A stretch of 20,089 nucleotides of DNA, from positions 1-20,089 of the forward strand of contig DAOLNV010000092.1 in assembly GCA_035416745.1 (NCBI GenBank), in the 5' to 3' direction. The first letter of the stretch is position 1, and the number at the start of each line of letters is the position of its first letter. Shown here one piece after another: positions 1 to 7,136 of the stretch. Origin of the DNA: Candidatus Hydrogenedentota bacterium (GTDB lineage Bacteria; Hydrogenedentota; Hydrogenedentia; Hydrogenedentales; SLHB01). Under the pieces are notes generated by a model that was not told where the DNA came from, made no database searches, and worked only from the letters and a program-made list of their open reading frames with translations. Position numbers and translations under genes: made by a program.

Positions 1-433
1 ATGCCCGGCCGCGCTCAGCCGAATTCACAAGATGGCCGCGCCCGAAATATGCACTCAGATACGGGATAGACTCTGCGCACCGACAAAAAATCAATCCCCA
101 TTTACTGCGGTACGGTGTCCCAGAAATTCAGCACACCAGATATCACACTCCCTTTTTCGCTAATTCCAGAAACTCTTCTGGGTACAAGAATTCAGGCAAC
201 CTTCGGGTGGTCCCCCTCATGTGTTGGCACAACCAGTCAGGCCCGTAGTTCTCAGAATTGCTGGAGTTGGCACGCCTCTCGAGATCACGCGCATCACGCT
301 TCATTGGCGTCAACTTAAAAAACGTCTATCAGAAAGTGATGTAAAGAACGCTACTCACCAGAACTGACATCGTGATTGGAATACCCACCCTCTTTCCTGA
401 CTGCGTTTTCACAAATGGGTTGTAATAACTCGT
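1..433. other. Mostly non-coding flank downstream of the STAND gene
   Basis: No long gene is evident. The plus-strand frame at 115-318 has no recognisable content and no ribosome site; it lies antisense to a more protein-like short minus-strand frame at 143-304, listed separately. A 6-bp hairpin (166-171 with 176-181, 4-base loop) is present but too small to call. I see no terminator with a T-tract between 305 and 433 for the STAND gene that ends at 434. Confidence 0.5.
143..304 (-). CDS. Candidate 53-residue small protein or gene fragment, unknown function
   Basis: This short minus-strand frame runs from an ATG at 304 to a TGA at 143, on the same strand as the STAND gene and 129 bases beyond its stop. 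The translated peptide looks protein-like: a charged N-terminus (KRDARDLERR), a central GPDWLCQHMRG stretch and an amphipathic C-terminus containing LPEFLYPEEFLELAKK. There is no Shine-Dalgarno sequence ahead of the ATG, and the frame is open upstream only to a TAG about eight codons away, with a TTG three codons before the ATG. I do not recognise the family. It could be a small gene, the decayed end of a larger one, or chance. The absence of a ribosome site argues against independent expression. Confidence 0.28.
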   Translation of the reverse strand: MKRDARDLERRANSSNSENYGPDWLCQHMRGTTRRLPEFLYPEEFLELAKKGV

Positions 434-3400
434 TTAAGGGGGCTGAGGTCTTATCATAGCCTGTTTGACCTCGTCGACCATCGCTGAAAAGGCCTTCGCG
501 TTAGGTAACCGCCAGCCAGATATACGCGCACCATCTCCGACTAAATCCATGAATAGGCCTTTATCAACACTTTCCCAATTGGAAGCCCCAAATCCTAATA
601 ACCAGATCAACTCCTGTAGGCCAACGTATTCACTTGCTTCAACAACACGCTTCACGTTGCCCCGTGAGACAATGTCCTGCATGGATCGCCAGTGTCTTCT
701 GTGCCACGAATGCTCTTCCAACCTGACCATTCTTGCCAGTTTCACGATACGTTCCCGTGATCCGAGGGCCATGACTACATAATACATCCATATTAGACTG
801 TGATCTGTCTCGGGAAAATTCTCCGGCGTTCGCGACTTTGTAACTTCTCTCAACCTCTCGAGCCAGCAAAGCGCGCCATATATCATGTCGGATTCGCTCC
901 CGTCTACCTCATCTTGAAGAGCCTTACCAAGCACGTCAATGGCCTCGGTAAGCACCTTCTCGAAGCGAATGGTTGGTGGAGGCACCTCCGCTTCCGCACC
1001 GACATCATTCGCACCGGCAGTGAGCTCTTCTACGACGGCAGCAAAGAAGGAAAAGCTGCCATCATAGTAGGGCGATAACTTCCGTAAGTCGCCAGCCATG
1101 ATCCGGGGAACCACACGCGAAAAAGCAAAGAATTTGGCAATTCGCATTAATGCCGAATACGTTGACCACAAATCACCACTCCTAAAATGCTCCCAAATCA
1201 CGAGGTCACTATCAGAAATCGCCCAGTAGAAACTTAAAAGGAGCAGCGCCTGCTGAGCATCGGCTTCACGAGGCAGTGTAGAGGCCTCGGATGCCCATGC
1301 TCGGATGAGGTTGTCTGCATATTCACGATTACCCAGAGCTCGTAAGAGAGCCGCAATGCCACATTTTTCACGCATCCAACTAAGTGCTGCCGATTTCTCT
1401 GAATACCACGTTTGAATATTTGCAAGTATCTCACTACAGAGCCGCTGGGCACGTTCCACCTCTGACACATCGAGTAGACACTCGGCTATTGCTGCGAGAG
1501 CGCGAACTCGATCGTGTGGATTGCTACACTGCCCGGCAAGCCAGATCGCTTGCTCTGAATACCCAATGTAGACCAAGGTCATTGCAGACCCCATGAGTAA
1601 CCGAGAGAGTTCTTCATCCTCGGTATTGGCTTCTAGCAGCTTCAAGACCATGGCCACCCGAGACCGGAGTTCAATCTGGTAACCAGTCTTCGCTAACCGA
1701 AGGATATACTCAGATCGCATTCCCGGATCCGGAAGCTTTGCGAGCATTTTGAGTGCTCCGTCCAATCCAAAAGAAAGAAGTGCCGCGTCCGGCAACCGTT
1801 CGTCAAACCTCTTATCTGCTTTACGTGATTGTTCGGCCGCCTCATCGAACTTACCTAGGTAAGCTTGAAAGATGGCAATTTCACGGTCGTGTTCGTGGTC
1901 CTGAGTCGTTTCTGAACAGAACCTGTTGGCTATATGTTGTACAAGGGCACGGTGTCCTGCGCAGAGAGCGATATTTGAAACCCCAAGGCAAATAGTGACT
2001 CTTTCTGAGTCAGAATCGACCTTGTCAAGAAGGGAATCCAGCAAAAGAACATCCGACAGGATCCCCGCTGCATCGCACAGCTGGGCTACAACCTCGGACT
2101 TGACTTCTTTAGGAAGTCCATCCATGTCTCTCAATGCAGACTGAATTGCAGTTCTGCTGGACCGGCAACAGTCTGCCGCAGCACACGCGAATCCGAGCAC
2201 TGCCAAGAGGCGTGCCCTACCCACATGTTCATCCAACTGTCCGACCGCCGTAATAATCGCCTGGCAATAGTCCTCGCCCGCTTCCTGCGCGTCCAAAACT
2301 TTCGCTTTTGGTATCTCAACTGATGAGGGCAGCCGAACCCGGAGTGCCATGTCAATGGCGCATGCGACGTTGTGACTGCGTCCTAGATAGAATAGCACTT
2401 GACGAAATACGCAATTCCATAGCCAGTTCCCAGCGGGGTGCATTCTATTGTCGTTCAAGTACTCGATGAGGTCATCTATAGCCAGTCTGAACGCTTCTGA
2501 GTCCTTTGAATTGCCCGTAGTCTGAATGATTCTTGCCAATAGTTCACCTCGGTGTCGAGCGTCGATTTGGCGTGTAAGCGCCAGGGCATCAACATATTGG
2601 CGCATGGCTATTGCCCTATGAGCAAGCGATATATGCATATCATACGTCCATTCAGTCAGTTCTGCTGTTATTTTGGAGAAGGAGCCGTGATCTGCTGTCA
2701 ACGCCTGTAGACTGTTTGTTTTGTTTTGACGCCTGAGTTCAGCTGCAAGTCTCGCAAGCATCTTTCTTTGGGTAGGATTTGAGGAGTCTAACCCGCGCGC
2801 TAGCAGCAGAATCTCATCCACTAGCTCCTGTCCCTCCTCGCCAAAGTCGTAGAGGGCTTGAAGAACCGCGCACAGGGATCCAAGACGTTCTTCTGGGAGA
2901 GGTCTCGAACGGGCGTAATTCAAGGCGATGCCTGCCTTGCCTAACCATACCATGATCTGAAGCGCGGAATCGCTGAGTTTACGGTTATCCATTAACACAA
3001 CCGATCGTACCGCACGCAGCTTGACTTGGGAACGAAGGGCTTGCGGAGTTAGTTTCTCTGAAACACTGGCGGATGCCAATGCGATGTCACGGAGTGTACA
3101 GAGCTGACTACCTGTCGCCAATTGTTGCGTGTCAATCCATCTCGCAGATGATGTTAGTATGTTGATGAGAGCCTCAGTGCGGCCTGCGCCGAAAAGATGA
3201 TAGCCCAAGTGCTGAAAGAAGTACCCATCATCCGGAAGCGTGTACCAATCATGAATGGGGCAGTGCATAACATATGCCGCGACAAGTCTGTCATGCGCAC
3301 GCCGCAATCCCTCGTTTTGAAGGAGGGTCTTTACGAGATGGCGGTAGATCTCAGCGTGCTTGAAACCAAGCACTTGAGCAGAAGGGCGATGCTGAGTGTG

Positions 3401-5152
3401 TGGTTGCATGAGAAAGAGATGTTCATGCTCAGCGAAGAAGCGCAGGACCTCAGCCGGTTCAGTATCGCTGAATCGTGATATTTCGTCCAAGGTGGGTTTT
3501 CTTTGATGAATAGCCAAGGTCCCCAATATCCGGGTTGCCGATGCGATGGGGAGTGGCCCTCGTTCGATCCTGAGCCGTTCCTTCTCGAGACGCTCCGCAA
3601 GACCATACGGAGCATCTTTCAGATCGAGGCAGCCTGTCCTGAACACTTCACTTGCTGCGAGTTCGGCATACAGAAATGAACTGTCCGTCAGACTGACGAG
3701 CCTGGCTAGGTCCAGTTTCTGGAGTATGCTGCGGGGCAGGACGCGCCGATAATATTCGCGGATGGCTTGCTGCTGTAGTTCAGAATCTTCAAGCGTGATG
3801 TTCGCCTTTCCTGCCAAAGCTCTGAATTCTTGAGTATTTCTGGACGAAAGTATCCAGTGAACGTTGTCAGGTGTGGTCAACCTGCGAAGCAGCGCGCTCA
3901 GAGACTGACTGCCGGGCTGGGGCGGTGGTTCTGTCTCATCCAGTCCATCTATCGCAATAAACAGCCGTCCTTTCTGTCGGGACACTGTTCGCAAGGCTCG
4001 ATTCATGAGTTCAACAGCCTCCCCATCGCGGACGGGCATGCGAATCGCGGGGTCTTTCCCGAGGGTCGGTTCGACCTGGATAGCCAGATCTGTGAGGATC
4101 CGCACGGGGCTATCACGATCACCTTCGTTGAACCGGATTAGAAACTTCGGGAAAAGATGTCCTCTGCCAGCCTGGCGCTTGAGGAAGGTAAGCATGAGAG
4201 TAGACTTGCCGGTGCCAGGCCCTCCTGCAAGTGCAAATATGCTCCGATGGCCCGGCTGCCGGATGAAGGCATCTAGCGCCTCGAGTACATCAGCTCGACC
4301 AACGTCACATGGAGCCTCTTCAATTTCTTTCTCAAATTCTTTCTCAAAGGTCCAGAAGAAGGGATGCTCTGCAGAGGCGTCCGCTTGCTCCACGAGATTC
4401 CTCAGGCTCTTCCACGCGTCAAACGGCGACTTGCTCAATTCGCGGAGGACCCTCAATTCGGGGTTTTCAAAAGTCGTTTGGAACCCCTCTACTATGTACG
4501 TGCTGCTGGGCGGGAATTTCTTTGTCCTTTTGTTTCGCGGATTCCACGGGGAAGACTCGGAAAACCACCTATTCTGCACAGAGCGCACCCTTTGCCTGAT
4601 GGCGTTTTGCAGACTCATACTTCCTCGTCGCCAAAGGAAGAGTAGAAGGTAAGTCTCAAGAATGACTGCTCGATATGCAGGCGTATCATTAGGTGCAACA
4701 TGTGGACAATGTATGACCTGTTGAATCCTGCAAACATGTTTCACGTACTTAAACGGGTTTGTGGCGTAAAATATCCGCCAACTATGGACAGGATGGGACC
4801 ATTTGAGGGAAGCGTTCAGTGATGTTCTAGGGGCAATAGGTTTCGCAGCTTTTTTTAACCCGTCGGTCATCCTCGGTGGGACATCCGTCAACTTCTCCTT
4901 TTCCGGTGTCAAGAGCAATAGCGCGAATGGTAGGTCTTCATTCGACTGTTGCCGTGGAACGATTGTATTGCGCAAGTCATCCCGCACTCTAAGGATTGCA
5001 GATGCCCATTCTTTGTGGGTCCAGAGCTTCTGTTCGTCTCGTGGGTAGATTTCTCTGACCACCGCCAAGAGGCCGCCGTAATAGAAGCCCTCGTCTTTAG
5101 CCATATTCTGCAGTGTGCCGAGTATTTTGTCGCTAGTCAGACGCATAAGCAT
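434..5152 (-). CDS. Giant STAND NTPase with NACHT-type ATPase core and helical-repeat C-terminus
   Basis: This encodes a protein of about 1572 residues (numbered from ATG 5152). Residues 1 to about 290 match no domain I recognise and could be the effector. A NACHT/STAND ATPase follows: Walker A GGPGTGKST at 310-318, Walker B LFIAIDGLDE at 397-406 with the acidic GLDE typical of NACHT proteins, and a sensor-like ILSSRN at 434-439. Residues 634-658 (HDWY...FFQHLGYHLFGAGR) resemble the helical segment after the ATPase in bacterial STAND proteins. From about 690 to the end the protein is a helical solenoid of TPR-like pattern, the usual sensor part. An open frame extends to a TTG at 5203, but that codon abuts a promoter-like -10 element, so ATG 5152 or ATG 5146 is preferred; AGG lies 4-10 bases upstream of these. 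STAND proteins often act in antiphage defence or signalling; here that is inference. It is probably cytoplasmic, with no signal peptide. Confidence 0.88.
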   Translation of the reverse strand: MLMRLTSDKILGTLQNMAKDEGFYYGGLLAVVREIYPRDEQKLWTHKEWASAILRVRDDLRNTIVPRQQSNEDLPFALLLLTPEKEKLTDVPPRMTDGLKKAAKPIAPRTSLNASLKWSHPVHSWRIFYATNPFKYVKHVCRIQQVIHCPHVAPNDTPAYRAVILETYLLLFLWRRGSMSLQNAIRQRVRSVQNRWFSESSPWNPRNKRTKKFPPSSTYIVEGFQTTFENPELRVLRELSKSPFDAWKSLRNLVEQADASAEHPFFWTFEKEFEKEIEEAPCDVGRADVLEALDAFIRQPGHRSIFALAGGPGTGKSTLMLTFLKRQAGRGHLFPKFLIRFNEGDRDSPVRILTDLAIQVEPTLGKDPAIRMPVRDGEAVELMNRALRTVSRQKGRLFIAIDGLDETEPPPQPGSQSLSALLRRLTTPDNVHWILSSRNTQEFRALAGKANITLEDSELQQQAIREYYRRVLPRSILQKLDLARLVSLTDSSFLYAELAASEVFRTGCLDLKDAPYGLAERLEKERLRIERGPLPIASATRILGTLAIHQRKPTLDEISRFSDTEPAEVLRFFAEHEHLFLMQPHTQHRPSAQVLGFKHAEIYRHLVKTLLQNEGLRRAHDRLVAAYVMHCPIHDWYTLPDDGYFFQHLGYHLFGAGRTEALINILTSSARWIDTQQLATGSQLCTLRDIALASASVSEKLTPQALRSQVKLRAVRSVVLMDNRKLSDSALQIMVWLGKAGIALNYARSRPLPEERLGSLCAVLQALYDFGEEGQELVDEILLLARGLDSSNPTQRKMLARLAAELRRQNKTNSLQALTADHGSFSKITAELTEWTYDMHISLAHRAIAMRQYVDALALTRQIDARHRGELLARIIQTTGNSKDSEAFRLAIDDLIEYLNDNRMHPAGNWLWNCVFRQVLFYLGRSHNVACAIDMALRVRLPSSVEIPKAKVLDAQEAGEDYCQAIITAVGQLDEHVGRARLLAVLGFACAAADCCRSSRTAIQSALRDMDGLPKEVKSEVVAQLCDAAGILSDVLLLDSLLDKVDSDSERVTICLGVSNIALCAGHRALVQHIANRFCSETTQDHEHDREIAIFQAYLGKFDEAAEQSRKADKRFDERLPDAALLSFGLDGALKMLAKLPDPGMRSEYILRLAKTGYQIELRSRVAMVLKLLEANTEDEELSRLLMGSAMTLVYIGYSEQAIWLAGQCSNPHDRVRALAAIAECLLDVSEVERAQRLCSEILANIQTWYSEKSAALSWMREKCGIAALLRALGNREYADNLIRAWASEASTLPREADAQQALLLLSFYWAISDSDLVIWEHFRSGDLWSTYSALMRIAKFFAFSRVVPRIMAGDLRKLSPYYDGSFSFFAAVVEELTAGANDVGAEAEVPPPTIRFEKVLTEAIDVLGKALQDEVDGSESDMIYGALCWLERLREVTKSRTPENFPETDHSLIWMYYVVMALGSRERIVKLARMVRLEEHSWHRRHWRSMQDIVSRGNVKRVVEASEYVGLQELIWLLGFGASNWESVDKGLFMDLVGDGARISGWRLPNAKAFSAMVDEVKQAMIRPQPP

Positions 5153-5203
5153 GTACCTAAGCAGCCTTTCCACAAAATACAGAGGGAAGAATACCGCGAC
5201 CAA

Positions 5204-5231
5204 ATGATATCACATCTCGTCGATTAGTCAT
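5204..5231 (-). promoter_or_regulatory. Possible sigma-70-type promoter for the STAND gene
   Basis: On the minus strand a -10-like TATCAT (5204-5209) is preceded by TG one base upstream, making an extended -10. It is separated by 16 bases from a -35-like ATGACT (5226-5231). The predicted transcript would begin near 5197, about 45 bases upstream of the ATG at 5152. This is a pattern match only. Confidence 0.35.
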
Positions 5232-5287
5232 TTTACACAACTTGCTATTGGGCAAAGAGTTAGCGTGAGACGCCAAGATTGGCTGCT

Positions 5288-5380
5288 CTACAGCGCAGCT
5301 CCCTTTTCCACAAGTTGCCGCAGCATACCAGGATAATTGCCAAAAACGTGGATTTTACGCATCCGGACTTTCCACATCAT
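5288..5380 (-). CDS. Candidate 30-residue leader-like ORF upstream of the STAND gene
   Basis: A minus-strand frame starts at ATG 5380 (a second ATG follows immediately at 5377) and ends with TAG at 5288. It lies upstream of the STAND gene and reads in the same direction. The peptide is basic at the start (KVRMRK) and continues HVFGNYPGMLRQLVEKG, which looks protein-like. GGGGAA lies about 8 bases ahead of the first ATG and could serve as a weak ribosome site. It could be a regulatory upstream ORF, a small protein, or chance. I recognise no family. Confidence 0.22.
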   Translation of the reverse strand: MMWKVRMRKIHVFGNYPGMLRQLVEKGAAL

Positions 5381-5503
5381 GCCTCGTTCCCCAACGAGAC
5401 TATTGTGAGATATCGTGAAACTCAGATGGTTGGGTGGGTCTATGTTTCTGCTTAACCATCTTAATGGTCAGGTCGGCCGACTTCTTAACCGCAAGACGAG
5501 AAG

Positions 5504-5541
5504 AGTCCCGCCGGCGCAGGCGCGCCGCGTCCGGCGGGGCT
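5504..5541 (+). promoter_or_regulatory. GC-rich hairpin abutting the ribosome site of the sigma-like gene
   Basis: Bases 5504-5514 pair with 5531-5541 (11 pairs, one G-T wobble, containing CCCGCCGG with CCGGCGGG). The loop (5515-5530) can extend the stem by a further CGC/GCG pairing. The helix ends one base before the GGGAGGA ribosome site at 5543, so it may control access to it. It lacks a T-tract, so it is not a standard terminator. Confidence 0.4.
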
Positions 5542-5542
5542 T

Positions 5543-5549
5543 GGGAGGA
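5543..5549 (+). promoter_or_regulatory. Strong ribosome binding site deciding the start at 5557
   Basis: GGGAGGA lies 7 bases ahead of the ATG at 5557. No comparable site precedes the upstream in-frame ATG at 5434, so this sets the start of the sigma-like protein. Confidence 0.7.
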
Positions 5550-5556
5550 AGTCGGT

Positions 5557-6069
5557 ATGCACAAGAAGAAGCGCAGTGTAGAGAAGAAAGGCAGTTCCAG
5601 TTCCAAGGGGAGAGGTTTTCCCAAGAAGGAAGCCATAGTGCGCCACCCCGTGGTCCCGCTGCCAAAGGAGGAAATGAACCGCCTAATCGCCCAGCATTCT
5701 CCTGCATTGAGGCGGCATGCCGCCCGGCTATTGGGAGGTGCCGAGCGGATTCGACCGGGCCGAGATATAGACCTTTCCCCGGATGATCTAACCTCGCATA
5801 CACAGAAGAAGGTCATGGAGCTCGGAGTTATTCGGGTGGGTTGGGGCTTCTGCTCATATGAGAAGAGCAAAATGCGCCAGTACTTAGGAGCCAAACTGCG
5901 CAAGGATAAGACGCGAGGCGATTTGGCGATTGAACACAAAGATGAAATGGAGGAACGTTGGGATGAAACCGAGAAACGGCTACGAAATCCTTGGGTGTCG
6001 GGAGATCATGAACCGGATAGAGAATGTCCTGAAACACAAGAGGACACAGGAGAACGCGGACAAGATTGA
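5557..6069 (+). CDS. Sigma-70-like protein, region-2 half (probably frameshifted)
   Basis: From ATG 5557 this is a 170-residue protein. It begins with a lysine/serine-rich tail (residues 1-30). Residues about 44-105 resemble the region 2 helices of ECF-type sigma factors: the pattern SPALRRHAARLLGG, then DLSPDDLTSHTQKKVM, then a basic segment MRQYLGAKLRKDK. In sigma factors this part binds RNA polymerase core and the -10 element. The last 30 or so residues after the RWDETEKRL segment are rich in D, E, P and R and look like an out-of-frame tail. A region-4-like HTH continues in the +1 frame (listed next). Joining the frames near 5985 gives about 221 residues, a normal sigma-factor size. Either the gene is broken or misassembled, or a +1 shift joins the halves. 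The sigma assignment is by pattern only and could be wrong. Confidence 0.6.
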   Translation: MHKKKRSVEKKGSSSSKGRGFPKKEAIVRHPVVPLPKEEMNRLIAQHSPALRRHAARLLGGAERIRPGRDIDLSPDDLTSHTQKKVMELGVIRVGWGFCSYEKSKMRQYLGAKLRKDKTRGDLAIEHKDEMEERWDETEKRLRNPWVSGDHEPDRECPETQEDTGERGQD

Positions 6070-6223
6070 TGCCTTTCAACTGCGCATGATAGCAGGCGAA
6101 TCCCGCAAGGCAGTGGCGCAAGCATACGGCTATGCCTCACGCCCCAATACTATAAACGAGTGGGTCGCCGAAATCTGCAAAATACTCTGCGCGGAACTTC
6201 CACCCTTGGAAGACTTGATCTAA
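6008..6223 (+). CDS. Region-4-like HTH half of the split sigma-like gene
   Basis: This frame is +1 relative to the preceding ORF and overlaps it. It is open from a TTG at 5930, with ATGs at 5942, 5963 and 6008. I chose 6008 because GGGAG lies 3 bases upstream, although that spacing is short. The 71-residue product carries an FQLRMIAGESRKAVAQAYG helix-turn-helix pattern followed by SRPNTINEWVAEICKIL. This resembles sigma region 4 (an F.L..i.G.s..eVA..yG..s.n.v..w pattern), which contacts the -35 element. On its own it would be a small HTH protein translationally coupled to the upstream half. Joined to it, it completes a sigma-like factor. The upstream frame loses protein-like character just where this one gains it, which supports one ancestral gene. 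It ends at TAA 6223. Confidence 0.55.
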   Translation: MNRIENVLKHKRTQENADKIDAFQLRMIAGESRKAVAQAYGYASRPNTINEWVAEICKILCAELPPLEDLI

Positions 6224-6261
6224 GCGCGTAGACTAACTGACTGCTACAATTATGAGCGAAA

Positions 6262-6296
6262 GCGGCCGGTCTCCAGCAGTTGAGGAGACCGGCCGC
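6262..6296. terminator. Perfect 13-bp hairpin between convergent genes
   Basis: GCGGCCGGTCTCC (6262-6274) pairs perfectly with GGAGACCGGCCGC (6284-6296) across a 9-base loop. It lies between the sigma-like gene (plus, ends 6223) and the HTH gene (minus, ends 6335), the position expected of a bidirectional terminator. No clear T-tract follows on the plus strand; on the minus strand only a short TTTC follows. It may be a terminator or a 3'-end-protecting structure. Confidence 0.6.
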
Positions 6297-6334
6297 GCGC
6301 CTCAAGAGATACTCTTCAAAGATCTCGCATCATG

Positions 6335-6793
6335 TTACCGGCCAGCCCGCGAAACCTCTCGCCCGCAATCTGATTCCGTCTTTGCAACCAAGCGATAGAA
6401 TCCCTCTTCCACGGCTCTCCGCGTTCCCGCCTTGACGAACTGTCGAAGGCGGCGCTCAGAAAAGTGTCGAACGTCCCTCTTCGTCTTGAGAGACAAGAGG
6501 TAATCACGGATTCTCGGCGGTAAGGTTAGAAGACGCAAGATCTGGGTTACTCTCGCGCGGCTCATTCCGTAGCGTTTCGCCAAGTCGCTCCGGCTGTTAA
6601 CCACGTTCTCGTCGAGTAATTTCTGGAACTCAATGGCAAGATGTATCGGGTGGAACGCGGTTTCGTTCGCGCTTTGTAAGTTATTGTTGCGAAGGCGCTT
6701 GGACGGGAAGAGGAAATGGCTCGACCAGTTCTCGCATATGGACGGGACAGGGAGCCACCAGTAATTTACGAACTTTGAAGGTTCGTAATTCAA
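6335..6793 (-). CDS. ParB-like HTH protein of the recombinase-associated type, probably 5'-truncated
   Basis: This 152-residue frame contains a helix-turn-helix at about residues 66-92 (SRSDLAKRYGMSRARVTQIL) followed by LRLLTLPPRIRDYLLSL and FSERRLRQF. The pattern matches small HTH proteins usually encoded beside, or fused to the end of, serine site-specific recombinases. The protein at 8064-8936 shares DLA..G.SR.RVTQ, LL.L.P.I.D.LL.L and FSERRLR.F, so the two are paralogs. The segment WWLPVPSICENW near residues 12-23 lines up with GGLPVLTLGHDW in the paralog at 137-148. This copy therefore seems to lack the first 120 or so residues of the longer form. The only available start is TTG 6793, with no ribosome site, and a TGA lies eight codons upstream. 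It is probably a truncated or decaying gene, although its HTH looks intact. Confidence 0.6.
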   Translation of the reverse strand: MNYEPSKFVNYWWLPVPSICENWSSHFLFPSKRLRNNNLQSANETAFHPIHLAIEFQKLLDENVVNSRSDLAKRYGMSRARVTQILRLLTLPPRIRDYLLSLKTKRDVRHFSERRLRQFVKAGTRRAVEEGFYRLVAKTESDCGREVSRAGR

Positions 6794-7136
6794 GAATAGA
6801 GAAGCCGTCGCGAGTCAAATCGTGGCGGCTTCGGCGTCTCTGGCCGCTTTTTGGTGGATTGAGATCATGGTCCATCCATACGTATGACAATGAGTTATGG
6901 GGTCCCTCACCACTTTACCGTTCGAGTCCTTGCGTGCGCCGTCTAAGGCTCGCCTACAACGAAAGTGAGAGTTCGTGATCGTCTCGGAGTTGAATCTTCA
7001 ATCTGAAATGCGAACTTCCCGCTTCATGAGGTGCCTTTGAAGATCTTCTTACTCTACATGTTCTACATGCGGGGCCTTTTCAGTGCCTAACTGTACGAAT
7101 TTCAGAACAATGGCTCTCCAGGAAGAACCGTTTGGC
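6794..7136. other. Gap with no recognisable gene
   Basis: This 343-base stretch lies between the amidohydrolase and the truncated HTH gene. No open frame here has both a credible start and protein-like composition. A tRNA-like GTTCGAGTCC at 6920-6929 is not flanked by pairing arms. I see no strong hairpin. Confidence 0.4.

Larger units (their letters stand above)
5153..5556. other. Divergent intergenic region between STAND gene and sigma-like gene
   Basis: This 404-base stretch separates the STAND gene (minus) from the sigma-like gene (plus). It holds the possible STAND promoter (5204-5231), a minus-strand 30-residue open frame (5288-5380), and a GC-rich hairpin (5504-5541) directly upstream of the next ribosome site. 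An inverted pair GATGGTT (5425-5431) and AACCATC (5454-5460) lies in the probable leader. The frame of the sigma-like gene stays open back to 5434, but the arginine-rich upstream part looks untranslated. Confidence 0.5.

Noticed and set aside
4005..4652. 215-codon plus-strand frame inside the STAND gene
   Set aside because: It is antisense to the NACHT ATPase core; its VDLPVPGPPAS stretch is the usual mirror of a Walker A motif. It has no ribosome site or recognisable domain.
5153..5203. TTG 5203 start for the STAND protein
   Set aside because: It abuts a promoter-like -10 element and has no ribosome site; ATG 5152 or 5146 is better placed.
5434..5556. Upstream start (ATG 5434) for the sigma-like gene
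   Set aside because: There is no ribosome site, the added residues are arginine-rich and include the leader hairpin, and a strong site sets the start at 5557.
6901..6940. tRNA-like T-loop sequence GTTCGAGTCC
   Set aside because: The five bases on each side do not pair as a T-arm, and no acceptor, D or anticodon arms can be placed around it.
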